From positions 1 to 10,205 of the forward strand of contig DZCR01000120.1 in assembly GCA_022736495.1 (NCBI GenBank): DNA of 10,205 bases, read 5' to 3'. Below are positions 1-7,600 of this stretch, piece after piece (the stretch's first letter is position 1; the number at the start of each line of letters is the position of its first letter). Source of the stretch: Desulfobacca acetoxidans. GTDB taxonomy: Bacteria; Desulfobacterota; Desulfobaccia; Desulfobaccales; 0-14-0-80-60-11. Position numbers and translations under genes: made by a program. The notes beneath the pieces are model-generated. The model worked only from the letters and a program-made list of their open reading frames with translations, did not search any database and was not told the origin of the DNA.

Positions 1-15
1 ATTGTTAAATAATCC

Positions 16-45
16 TTGACACCAGTCCGGCCAGTTCCCTATATT
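16..45 (+). promoter_or_regulatory. sigma70-type promoter of carB
   Basis: A perfect -35 hexamer TTGACA (16-21) is followed after 18 bases by TATATT (40-45), five of six matches to the -10 consensus. Transcription would start near 52, leaving a leader of roughly 47 nt before the carB start at 99. The leader is pyrimidine-rich and shows no obvious hairpin or attenuator. The promoter suggests that carB and the following gene can be transcribed without an upstream carA; what lies before position 1 cannot be seen. Confidence 0.6.
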
Positions 46-98
46 CCTCAAAGCCCCATTTTTTCCCCCTCCACCGATCCAGATCTGAAGGAGTCAAA

Positions 99-3000
99 AT
101 GCCAAAGCGTCAAGATATTAAGAAAGTTATGATTATCGGTTCCGGCCCTATCGTCATCGGCCAGGCCTGTGAATTTGACTATTCCGGCACCCAGGCCTGC
201 AAGGCCCTGCGCCAATTGGGTTATGAGATCGTCCTGGCCAACTCCAATCCCGCCACCATTATGACCGACCCGGGCATGGCGGATGCGACTTATATTGAGC
301 CTCTAAATCTTGCAACCATGATCGAGATCGTCAAGGCCGAACGGCCGGATGCCCTCTTGCCCAACCTGGGCGGCCAGTCCGGGTTAAACCTGTCCTCGGA
401 GTTGGCTAACTCCGGCGCCTTGGAGGAATATGGCGTGCGGGTGATCGGGGTGGAAGTGGATGCCATTAAACGGGGCGAAGACCGCCTGGCCTTCAAGGAA
501 ACCATGGACCGGCTGGGGATCGAGATGCCCACAAGCGCCATCGCCCTCAGCGTGGAGGAGGCGGAGGGCATCGCCGACGACCTGGGTTATCCGGTGGTGA
601 TCCGTCCGGCTTACACCATGGGTGGCTGGGGCGGCGGTCTGGTGTACAATCTGGAAGAACTGCGCACCATCGCCGCCCGGGGACTTTCCGCTTCTCTGGT
701 GGGGCAGATCCTGGTGGAGGAATCGGTCCTGGGCTGGGAAGAGTTGGAGTTGGAAGTGGTGCGGGACGCCAAAAACCAGATGATCACGGTCTGTTTTATC
801 GAAAATGTTGACGCCATGGGGGTGCACACCGGTGACTCCTATTGCACCGCCCCCATGCTGACCATCGCCCCGGAGCTGCAAAAACGCTTACAGAAATACT
901 CGTATGATATTGTTGAGGCCATCAGGGTCATCGGCGGCACCAATATTCAATTCGCCCACGACCCCAAGACCGGCCGGGTGGTGGTTATCGAAATCAACCC
1001 CCGCACCTCCCGGTCATCGGCCCTGGCTTCTAAGGCCACCGGCTTTCCCATCGCCCTGGTCTCCTCCCTCCTGGCGGGGGGCTTGACCCTGGATGAAATC
1101 CCCTACTGGCGCAAAGGCACCCTGGAGAAATACGAACCCTGGGGCGACTATGTGGTAGTGAAGTTCGCCCGCTGGGCCTTCGAAAAATTTCCCGGGGCCG
1201 AAGATAAGCTCGGCACCCAGATGAAGGCCGTGGGCGAGGTGATGAGTATCGGCAAGACCTATAAAGAGGCCTTCCAAAAATCCATCCGCTCTCTGGAGAT
1301 CGGGCGGTACGGTCTGGGTTTCGCCAAAGATTTTCATGGGAAAAGCTTAGATGAACTCCTGAATCTTTTAAATGAGCCCTCCAGCGAACGCCAGTTCATC
1401 ATGTATGAGGCTTTGCGCAAAGGCGCCAGCGTTGACGCCCTGTATGCCAAGACCTATATCAAGCCCTGGTTTATTGAGCAGATGCGGGAACTGATGGCAC
1501 TGGAAGAAGAGATTTTGCAGTACCGGGGCCGGGATTTGCCGGACGATCTCCTGGCGCGAGCTAAAAAAGACGGCTTTGCCGATCGTTATCTGGCTCAACT
1601 GCTGGGCCTGCCGGAATCCCGGATTCGGGAAAGCCGCCTGTCCCAGGGGATGGCCCAGGCCTGGGAGCCGGTGCCGGTGAGCGGGGTGGAGAACGCCGCC
1701 TATTATTTTTCCACTTACAACGCCCCGGATCAGGTAGAGGTGAGCCAAAGGCGCAAGATCATGGTTTTGGGCGGGGGCCCCAACCGCATCGGCCAGGGCA
1801 TTGAATTTGATTACTGTTGTGTGCACGCCGCCTTCGCCATCCGGGATGAGGGTTTTGAGTCCATCATGGTGAACTGCAACCCTGAAACCGTGTCCACGGA
1901 CTACGACACCTCGGATAAGCTCTATTTCGAGCCCCTGACAGTGGAAGACGTCTTGAGCATCTATGTCAAGGAAAAGCCCGAAGGCGTGATCGTGCAGTTC
2001 GGCGGCCAGACTCCCCTCAACATCGCCAATGAACTGGCCGCGGTTGGGGTCAAGATTCTGGGCACCTCCCCGGATATCATTGACTTGGCGGAAGACCGGG
2101 ACCGCTTCCGGCAGATGATGCGCCAGTTGGGCATCCCCCAGCCGGAGTCGGGCATGGCCGCAGACCTTGCGGAAGCCCTGGCGGTGGCGGCCAGGATCGG
2201 ATACCCCCTCATGGTCAGGCCTTCGTATGTCTTAGGGGGGCGGGCCATGGAGGTAATCCACGATGAAGAGATGCTGCGGCACTATGTGGCTGCGGCCATC
2301 GAGGTAAGCCCTGAGCGCCCCCTGCTCCTTGACAAGTTTCTGGAAAATGCCATCGAAGCGGAAGCGGATGCCATTGCTGACGGCACCGATGCCTTTGTGC
2401 CGGCGGTCATGGAGCACATCGAGCTGGCCGGCATCCATTCCGGCGATTCCGCCTGTGTCATTCCCCCCATCAGCATCCCGGCCAAGCACTTGGACACCAT
2501 TTACGAATATACCCGCAAGATCGCCACAGCCCTTAAGGTTGTGGGCCTGATGAACATCCAGTACGCCATCGCCGCGGATACCGTCTATATTCTGGAGGCC
2601 AACCCCCGGGCCTCCCGCACCGTGCCGCTGGTCTCCAAGGTCTGCAATATTCCCATGGCCCGCCTGGCCACCCAGATCATGCTCGGGAAAAAGTTGTCCG
2701 ATCTTAACCTGGAGCCTAAAACCATCCCCCATTTTGGGGTCAAAGAGGCGGTATTTCCCTTCAATATGTTCCCAGAGGTGGACCCACTGCTGGGTCCGGA
2801 GATGCGCTCCACCGGCGAAGTTCTGGGCATGGCCGACTCCTTCGGCGCCGCCTTTTATAAGGCTCAGGATGCGGCCAAACAGACTCTGCCCTGTGAGGGC
2901 GCCGTTTTGATCACCGTCTCCGAAAAAGACCGGCCCGCCGTCCTGGAGGTGGCCCGGCAATTTGCCCATTTGGGGTTTACGATCAAGGCAACCCTGGGGA

Positions 3001-3299
3001 CGCACAGGTTTCTGACGGAACAGGGTATCGCATCAGAGCTTATTTCCAAGCTGCACGAGGAGCGGCCACATATCGTGGATGCCATCAAGAGCCAGGAGAT
3101 CAACCTGATCGTCAACACTCCCAGCGGCAAACTGAGCAAACATGACGATTCTTATATCCGCAAGGCCGCCATCAAATATAAGATTCCGTATATCACTACC
3201 CTGGCCGGAGCGCTGGCCGCGGCCAGGGGCATTGCGGAAATTCGCCGGGGCCGCAGCCAGGTCAGGTCACTGCAGAACTATCATGCGGGCATCAAATAG
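99..3299 (+). CDS. carB: Carbamoyl-phosphate synthase large chain (divergent CarB)
   Basis: Cytosolic ATP-dependent synthesis of carbamoyl phosphate from bicarbonate and ammonia, normally supplied by the CarA glutaminase, for pyrimidine and arginine synthesis. At 1066 residues it is full length for the family. Order: carboxyphosphate ATP-grasp half (1-~400), oligomerisation region (~400-552), carbamoyl-phosphate half starting at K553 with a glycine-rich GGGPNRIGQG loop, and an MGS-like allosteric domain from ~935. In E. coli numbering R129, R169, H243 and the metal ligands of NxQF...ExNPR are kept, and T965, T968, K984 and N1006 match the UMP-site positions T974, T977, K993 and N1015. Oddities: W177 in the glycine loop GGWGGG (usually S/T), YCTAPMLT at 248-255 (usually ITVAPxQT), and a linker around 522-540 lacking the usual VDTCAAEF. 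The start is set by AAGGAG at 88-93. Identity is certain; paralogue versus sole CarB is open. Confidence 0.96.
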   Translation: MPKRQDIKKVMIIGSGPIVIGQACEFDYSGTQACKALRQLGYEIVLANSNPATIMTDPGMADATYIEPLNLATMIEIVKAERPDALLPNLGGQSGLNLSSELANSGALEEYGVRVIGVEVDAIKRGEDRLAFKETMDRLGIEMPTSAIALSVEEAEGIADDLGYPVVIRPAYTMGGWGGGLVYNLEELRTIAARGLSASLVGQILVEESVLGWEELELEVVRDAKNQMITVCFIENVDAMGVHTGDSYCTAPMLTIAPELQKRLQKYSYDIVEAIRVIGGTNIQFAHDPKTGRVVVIEINPRTSRSSALASKATGFPIALVSSLLAGGLTLDEIPYWRKGTLEKYEPWGDYVVVKFARWAFEKFPGAEDKLGTQMKAVGEVMSIGKTYKEAFQKSIRSLEIGRYGLGFAKDFHGKSLDELLNLLNEPSSERQFIMYEALRKGASVDALYAKTYIKPWFIEQMRELMALEEEILQYRGRDLPDDLLARAKKDGFADRYLAQLLGLPESRIRESRLSQGMAQAWEPVPVSGVENAAYYFSTYNAPDQVEVSQRRKIMVLGGGPNRIGQGIEFDYCCVHAAFAIRDEGFESIMVNCNPETVSTDYDTSDKLYFEPLTVEDVLSIYVKEKPEGVIVQFGGQTPLNIANELAAVGVKILGTSPDIIDLAEDRDRFRQMMRQLGIPQPESGMAADLAEALAVAARIGYPLMVRPSYVLGGRAMEVIHDEEMLRHYVAAAIEVSPERPLLLDKFLENAIEAEADAIADGTDAFVPAVMEHIELAGIHSGDSACVIPPISIPAKHLDTIYEYTRKIATALKVVGLMNIQYAIAADTVYILEANPRASRTVPLVSKVCNIPMARLATQIMLGKKLSDLNLEPKTIPHFGVKEAVFPFNMFPEVDPLLGPEMRSTGEVLGMADSFGAAFYKAQDAAKQTLPCEGAVLITVSEKDRPAVLEVARQFAHLGFTIKATLGTHRFLTEQGIASELISKLHEERPHIVDAIKSQEINLIVNTPSGKLSKHDDSYIRKAAIKYKIPYITTLAGALAAARGIAEIRRGRSQVRSLQNYHAGIK

Positions 3300-3344
3300 C
3301 TGCACAACTCCAGGCTGCGCCCTTATGGAAATCCGGGGTAACCC

Positions 3345-4724
3345 ATGAAAAATTCGATTCGGGACAACTGCGGAATTTTTGCTATCTACTCAGATGGCCC
3401 TTGTGCTTATGAGATTTTCCAGGGCATCGACTTTTTGCAGCACCGCGGCCAGGAGTATTGCGGCATCGCCACCTGCAATGGCCAGGTGAGCCAGATCACG
3501 CACCACGGCAAAGTCTTAACCAGCTTCACCGAGCAAGATCTGGAGAACCTGCCGGGAAGCTGGGGGATTGGCCACGTGAGCCTCAAGGAGCGGCAACCCG
3601 TCAAATGGCAATCCCTCCAGGGCGAGATCGCCGTGGCCTTTAGCGGCAACATCATCAATGACCAGGAATTAATCCGGGAGATGATGGGCCGGGGCATAGC
3701 CTTCTGGCGCGGCTACAATGTCGAGCTTATCTCCAAGATATTCTTGGAGCAGCCCGATCCGGTGGCTGGCTTCACCGCCCTGGCCGAGAAGATCAGGGGC
3801 GCTTACTCCTTGGTGATTCTCACCCGGGATGGCATTTATGCCACGCGGGATATCTACGGCTTTCGGCCGCTGATCCTGGGACAAGGGCATGGCAAGTTTG
3901 CCGTCAGTTCCGAATCCCGGGCCCTCCAGAATTTGGATTTGGAAGTGGTTCGGGACGTACTCCCCGGGGAGATTGTACTCATCAATGCTCAGGGGTTTAC
4001 CACCTTGGAGCAACTGCCTTCTCCCCGCCGGGCGTATTGCGCCTTTGAATGGGCTTATACTGCCAGCATCGATTCGATGATGGAAGGCCTCTATGTCCTG
4101 CAGGCCAGGAATAACCTGGGTGCCAGCCTGGCCCAGAGGGACCTGGACGAAGGTGGTCTGGATGCCGACCTGGTGGCCCCCGTGCCCATGTCCGGTATCG
4201 GCCACGCCATTGGCTACCACAGGCGCTCCTCCCTGAATTTCCAGGAGGTCTTTCTCTATAACCGCTATGCGGACCGCAGCTATACCCAATCGACCCAGAT
4301 AGCCCGGGAGAAAATGGCCAAACGCAAGCTTTCCGTGCTCCATCACGCGGTCAAAGATAAACGCATTGTCCTGTGCGATGATTCCATTGTGCGGGGGACG
4401 CAGATTCTCAATAAAGTGTTGGACCTGAAAAGGGCCGGGGCCCGGGAGGTGCATGTGCGGGTCGCCTGTCCGCCCCTCATGTATCCTTGTGACTTTGGTA
4501 TTTCTACCCGGACTTACGAGGAACTGATGGCCCGCAAATATCAGTATCGCGGCGACATCATCTCTCTGGAGGAGTTGCGGGATTTAGAGCACTGGGTGGC
4601 AAATCAGATCGGGGCCGATTCAGTCAAATACAATAGCTTGGCGGCCTTTGTGGATGCCCTTGGCATCCCACGAGAAAATCTCTGCCTCAAGTGCTGGGAC
4701 GGTATTCGTCCCACGGAAACTTAA
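3345..4724 (+). CDS. purF: PurF-family amidophosphoribosyltransferase, glutamine site altered
   Basis: Family role: transfer of glutamine-derived ammonia to PRPP, first step of purine synthesis, in the cytosol. The 459 residues fit the Fe-S (Bacillus-type) subgroup. An eight-residue propeptide precedes nucleophile C9 in DNCGIFAI, followed by HRGQEYCGI (33-41). The phosphoribosyltransferase half has NRY (306-308) and the PRPP motif VLCDDSIVRGT (342-352). C232, C382, C447 and C450 match the four Fe-S ligands. Three amidotransferase residues differ: the Arg of GHVR is S79, the Asn of HNGN is S100 (FSGN), and the Asp of SD.EV is N125 (YNVEL). The class II enzymes use these to bind glutamine and form the oxyanion hole, so glutaminase activity is doubtful. 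It sits 45 nt after carB with only a weak ribosome binding site (GGGG, 3335-3338), suggesting cotranscription. It may be a paralogue beside a canonical PurF elsewhere. Confidence 0.88.
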   Translation: MKNSIRDNCGIFAIYSDGPCAYEIFQGIDFLQHRGQEYCGIATCNGQVSQITHHGKVLTSFTEQDLENLPGSWGIGHVSLKERQPVKWQSLQGEIAVAFSGNIINDQELIREMMGRGIAFWRGYNVELISKIFLEQPDPVAGFTALAEKIRGAYSLVILTRDGIYATRDIYGFRPLILGQGHGKFAVSSESRALQNLDLEVVRDVLPGEIVLINAQGFTTLEQLPSPRRAYCAFEWAYTASIDSMMEGLYVLQARNNLGASLAQRDLDEGGLDADLVAPVPMSGIGHAIGYHRRSSLNFQEVFLYNRYADRSYTQSTQIAREKMAKRKLSVLHHAVKDKRIVLCDDSIVRGTQILNKVLDLKRAGAREVHVRVACPPLMYPCDFGISTRTYEELMARKYQYRGDIISLEELRDLEHWVANQIGADSVKYNSLAAFVDALGIPRENLCLKCWDGIRPTET

Positions 4725-4974
4725 CAGGGAGAAACCAGGAAAACCTGGAATTTGAGAAAAATCTGCGCAACGTAATTTAATCCCGTGCTCGCTAGAATGT
4801 GAATGCCTGACGTTTTAAGGCTTACTTTTAGGCTGATAAAGTATTATCCTGCTCAAGGTAGCCGGGGTAGTTTTTCTTGACCAGCCACTATAAGCGGCCG
4901 GGTGAGGAGGAGAAAACCGGAGAGGCCGGCACTGAGCCGGTGGGTTAAAACAACCAACCCGGTTAAGGCGCGAT
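4725..4974 (+). other. Leader with possible RNA hairpins before usp genes
   Basis: This 250-nt gap holds no convincing gene. Its second half is rich in complementary GC blocks. GCCGGC (4925-4930) and GCCGGT (4936-4941) form a six-pair hairpin with a five-base loop. CCGGGT (4898-4903) can pair with ACCCGG (4957-4962), enclosing that hairpin; alternatively GGGTT (4942-4946) can pair with AACCC (4956-4960). The last two pairings exclude each other. A purine-rich AGGAGGAG block (4905-4912) has no start codon at a usable distance. The usp start at 4975 has only AAGG (4965-4968) as a ribosome binding site. A structured 5' leader controlling translation is possible; I do not recognise a known riboswitch class. 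A TATTAT box (4842-4847) could be a -10 but lacks a good -35. Confidence 0.35.
4735..4748 (+). terminator. Weak hairpin after purF homologue
   Basis: CCAGG (4735-4739), an AAAA loop and CCTGG (4744-4748) form a five-pair stem ten bases after the stop codon. It is followed only by AATTTGAG rather than a clear T-run, so it may be a transcript 3' end or simply chance. No better terminator is visible for the carB-purF unit. Confidence 0.25.
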
Positions 4975-5835
4975 ATGAAAAATCATCTGGACATCTTCCC
5001 GGCACTGGTCTGTCCCGCCAGATGGGACAAATTAATGGTCTGCACCGACGACTCCGCAGGGGGGAATAACGCGGTGGCCGGTACCCTGCATTTGGCCAAG
5101 GCCTGCGGCAGCCAGATCTTCGTTGTGCACGTCCTGGAAATTGTGGCGGAATTTCAGGCGGTGATGCCTGACCTCAAGAGCTCCCTGGCACAAGAGGCGC
5201 AGAGAAACATGAAGGTCATCGCGGCCGAGGCCGCCAAACTGAAGGTGCCCGTCCAGCTTCTGATGCCCGAAGGCCAGCAGCCCCATGCCGCCATTGTGGC
5301 GGAAATCGGAAAAATTCAGCCCGACCTGGTGATTATGGGCCGGCGAGGCAAACACGGTCTGGCCGACATCTTTTTGGGCAGCGTTACCGCCCGGGTCATC
5401 GCCCACAGCCCGGTAAACATCCTGGTGGTGCCCCGAGGCGGAACCATTGGTTTTCAGCGCATTCTCGTCGCTTCAGACGGTTCGCCCCACAGTGAGGCAG
5501 CCTGGGAACTCGCCCTGTCTATGGCCAAGCAGGCGGCGAGCCAGTTGATCGCCGTTGCGGTGGCTCCCGAGGAGGGCGACATCATTGAAGCCAAAGCTTT
5601 GGTCCATAAGATGCTTACCGCCGCCAACCAGGCCGGTATGCCGTTGAAAGGGGTATCTCCCCAGGGAGTCGCCCCGGATGCCGGGATCATCCATCAAGCC
5701 ATCAAAAATGAGGTCGACCTGATCATCATGGGCAGCCAAGGCCGTACCGGATTAAAAAGGCTGCTTATGGGGAGCGTTACCGAACGAGTCATTGGCCAGA
5801 CCCCCTGTCCTGTCCTGGTGGTCAAGAAGGGATAG
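4975..5835 (+). CDS. Tandem-domain universal stress protein (UspA family) 1
   Basis: Cytosolic stress-associated protein of 286 residues made of two Usp alpha/beta domains, roughly 16-153 and 158-284. Each begins with a beta-strand ending in an acidic pair or D (CTDDS at 23-27; ASDGS at 166-170), the usual adenine-binding position. Each carries the ATP-binding signature G-x2-G-x9-G-S: G122, G125, G135-S136 in the first and G253, G256, G266-S267 in the second, so both domains look competent to bind ATP. No signal peptide or membrane segment is visible. The start lies behind a weak AAGG ribosome binding site and the structured leader. A second gene of the same design follows 76 nt later. Specific target or trigger cannot be read from the sequence; family members act in survival under starvation, redox or respiratory stress. 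Confidence 0.92.
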   Translation: MKNHLDIFPALVCPARWDKLMVCTDDSAGGNNAVAGTLHLAKACGSQIFVVHVLEIVAEFQAVMPDLKSSLAQEAQRNMKVIAAEAAKLKVPVQLLMPEGQQPHAAIVAEIGKIQPDLVIMGRRGKHGLADIFLGSVTARVIAHSPVNILVVPRGGTIGFQRILVASDGSPHSEAAWELALSMAKQAASQLIAVAVAPEEGDIIEAKALVHKMLTAANQAGMPLKGVSPQGVAPDAGIIHQAIKNEVDLIIMGSQGRTGLKRLLMGSVTERVIGQTPCPVLVVKKG

Positions 5836-5865
5836 AGATTTCGATTTCGGTCTGGGCATTTCTCT

Positions 5866-5896
5866 GGTGAGGAAAAATCACCTCTTTATCGCTTTT
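5866..5896 (+). terminator. Possible attenuating hairpin between the two usp genes
   Basis: GGTGA (5866-5870) and TCACC (5878-5882) form a five-pair stem over a seven-base loop, followed by a T-rich stretch ending in TTTTT at 5892-5896. This resembles a weak intrinsic terminator and could lower expression of the second usp gene relative to the first. The stem is short, so the call is tentative. Confidence 0.3.
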
Positions 5897-5911
5897 TGTT
5901 GGAGAGTAATT

Positions 5912-6775
5912 ATGACTGCCAATCAATTATCACTGTTTCCGAAAATCCTCGTGTGCACCGATGGCTCCCCCGATAGCGAAGGGGCCATCGCCGCCGCCCT
6001 CCAATTGGCCCAAACCAGCGGGAGTAAAATTTTTCTCCTGGAAGTGATCTACTTTTTGGCGGGTTATGAGCTACAATCGCCGGATACTCTGGCGCCCCCG
6101 GTGATCAATCTGGAGTTGATGGAAGCCCAGGAAACCGCGGTTAAGGATCGTTTGGAGAGACAGAAAGCCGAGGCGGCCAAGCAGGGAGTAACCCTGGAAA
6201 CCCGGACCCGCAGCAGTTCCTCGGCCTATGAAGGCATCATGGAAGAAGCCCAGGAACTTAAGCCCGATCTGATCATCATGGGCCGCCACGGCTATACCGG
6301 CCTGACCCGCTTGCTCATGGGCAGCACTACCGCCCGGGTCATTGGACACAGTCCCTGCCACGTCCTGGTGGTGCCCCAGAGAGTCTCCCTAAGCTTTGCA
6401 CGGCTTCTGGTGGCCTGTGACGGCTCAGCCTTCAGCCAGGCCGCCTGGGAGGAAGCCCTCGGCCTGGCCCAAACCATGGGCAGCGCCATGACTGCGGTTT
6501 CAGTGGCCACAGATGACCGGGATACACCCGCAGCTACGCAGGTGATCCAAACCTTGGAACAGACCGCCAAAAAGGAGGGCTTCACCCTGGACACCATGAT
6601 TCCCATGGGGCGGCCGGATGAAGCCATCGTCAATGCCGCCTTGTTTAAGGAGGCCAGCCTGATCATCGTGGGCAGCCACGGCCGCACCGGCCTAAAACGA
6701 CTCTTGATGGGCTCCGTAGCCGAGCGGGTCATTGGCCACGCCAAATGCCCGGTGCTGGTGGTGAAAAAGAAGTAG
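5912..6775 (+). CDS. Tandem-domain universal stress protein (UspA family) 2
   Basis: A second double-Usp protein of 287 residues, domains about 9-155 and 161-285. ATP-binding signatures G-x2-G-x9-G-S occur at G124, G127, G137-S138 and at G254, G257, G267-S268, with CTDGS (15-19) and ACDGS (168-172) at the nucleotide-facing ends of the first strands. The open frame extends upstream to 5792, overlapping the preceding gene, but ATG 5912 is chosen: it has GGAG at 5901-5904 with seven bases of spacing, and its product starts just ahead of the first Usp strand, whereas the extension encodes no Usp-like sequence. The C-terminal sequence from GRTGLKRLLMGSV to PVLVVKK is nearly identical to that of the neighbour, pointing to duplication. 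It is probably cotranscribed with the first copy. Confidence 0.92.
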   Translation: MTANQLSLFPKILVCTDGSPDSEGAIAAALQLAQTSGSKIFLLEVIYFLAGYELQSPDTLAPPVINLELMEAQETAVKDRLERQKAEAAKQGVTLETRTRSSSSAYEGIMEEAQELKPDLIIMGRHGYTGLTRLLMGSTTARVIGHSPCHVLVVPQRVSLSFARLLVACDGSAFSQAAWEEALGLAQTMGSAMTAVSVATDDRDTPAATQVIQTLEQTAKKEGFTLDTMIPMGRPDEAIVNAALFKEASLIIVGSHGRTGLKRLLMGSVAERVIGHAKCPVLVVKKK

Positions 6776-6897
6776 GAGGCCGCGCAGGGCCACAACCGTG
6801 CTCACCGTGGATTCTGGCGCAAGAAGCAGGGTCTTGATAGACACAGCCGGTTAGCTACTCAGTTGGAATCGCTCAATTTAGGTCATATTCAAGTGGA
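6776..6897. other. Convergent intergenic gap, nothing recognised
   Basis: This 122-nt spacer separates the ends of the plus-strand usp gene and the minus-strand nitroreductase gene. I looked for a bidirectional terminator and found no stem longer than four pairs and no T-run. No coding remnant is recognised. Confidence 0.5.
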
Positions 6898-7563
6898 TTA
6901 TTCTACCCAACGCACAATTTTCTCCAACGGCTCCCGACCGGTACGAAAGGCGTTGACCGGGGCCCCTGAATCAGGATAGCCCAAGGCAATACCCACTACG
7001 ATTTTACGAGATGCAGAAAGATTGAGGTGTTTTCGAATCAGATCGGGATAGAGGGCTACCTGCGCTTCAATGCAGGTCCCCAGCCCCACTGCGTGGGCCG
7101 CCAGGCAGATAGCATGGGTGATAGCCCCCAGGTCAAACATGGTGTAGGGCTCGGTCAGCTCAGCATTGAAAATGACGTAGATAATCACTGGCGCGCCAAA
7201 GGCTCCGGTCATGTTTAGCATGTGCGTCCACCGGCTCGCCTTATCCTCACGGTGGATGCCCATGGTTCCCAAAAGACCAGCGGCGCAGGCCGTGTACCGG
7301 GATTTATAGGCATCAGGAAAGGTTTGCGGCATAGGGACATCGGGGTTGGGAGACACCTTTCCCTCAAATGCGGCCACTAATTCCTGGGTGAGTTGCTTCA
7401 CCTTGTTCCCCTGTACTACCAAGAGTTCCCAGGGCTGAGTATTCCCCCAGGAAGGAGACCAGCATGCCGTTTCCAGGATCCGGGCAATGAGGTCCCGAGG
7501 CACACTCTGGGAAGTAAATCCCCTTATGCTTTTTCGGGAAGTTAAGCCTTCTAGAAGTTCCAT
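6898..7563 (-). CDS. Nitroreductase-family FMN oxidoreductase
   Basis: A 221-residue flavoprotein of the nitroreductase fold, which reduces nitro compounds, quinones or other electron acceptors with NAD(P)H; the natural substrate is not predictable here. Family features seen: SRKSIRGF (9-16) with R10, K11, S12 and R14 at the FMN phosphate site; SPSWGNTQPW (36-45), the usual N-x-Q-P-W flavin loop; HAVGLGT (157-163); and GIALGYPD (191-198), the C-terminal strand. No signal peptide, extra ferredoxin domain or BluB-type fusion is present. The frame is open 15 codons further (to 7608), but ATG 7563 is preferred: GGAGG lies five bases upstream (CCTCC at 7569-7573 on the plus strand) and the extension resembles no family N-terminus. 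It stands alone, with a 244-nt gap to the upstream nitrilase gene. An inverted repeat sits just upstream. Confidence 0.9.
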   Translation of the reverse strand: MELLEGLTSRKSIRGFTSQSVPRDLIARILETACWSPSWGNTQPWELLVVQGNKVKQLTQELVAAFEGKVSPNPDVPMPQTFPDAYKSRYTACAAGLLGTMGIHREDKASRWTHMLNMTGAFGAPVIIYVIFNAELTEPYTMFDLGAITHAICLAAHAVGLGTCIEAQVALYPDLIRKHLNLSASRKIVVGIALGYPDSGAPVNAFRTGREPLEKIVRWVE

Positions 7564-7582
7564 ATCTGCCTCCGTATTGTTT

Positions 7583-7600
7583 GGGACCTGGCTTGGTCCC
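7583..7600 (-). promoter_or_regulatory. Perfect inverted repeat before nitroreductase gene
   Basis: GGGACC (7583-7588) and GGTCCC (7595-7600) form a perfect six-base inverted repeat around TGGCTT, starting 20 bases upstream of the nitroreductase ATG and ending nine bases before its ribosome binding site. It could be a repressor operator or, in the mRNA, a GC-rich hairpin near the Shine-Dalgarno site. Which of the two, if either, is not decided by sequence. Confidence 0.4.

Noticed and set aside
2232..3005. 257-residue minus-strand ORF within carB
   Set aside because: Lies wholly opposite the well-conserved carbamoyl-phosphate half; composition is the Gly/His/Gln-rich pattern typical of antisense frames in GC-rich genes and no family is recognisable.
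3669..4454. 261-residue minus-strand ORF within the purF homologue
   Set aside because: Antisense shadow of a coding region with clear phosphoribosyltransferase motifs; no recognisable protein.
4877..4895. TTGACC and TATAAG as a usp promoter
   Set aside because: The two boxes are only about seven bases apart, far below a workable spacer.
5792..5911. Upstream extension of the second usp gene overlapping the first
   Set aside because: The extension encodes no Usp-like sequence, and ATG 5912 has a good ribosome binding site and the expected domain start.
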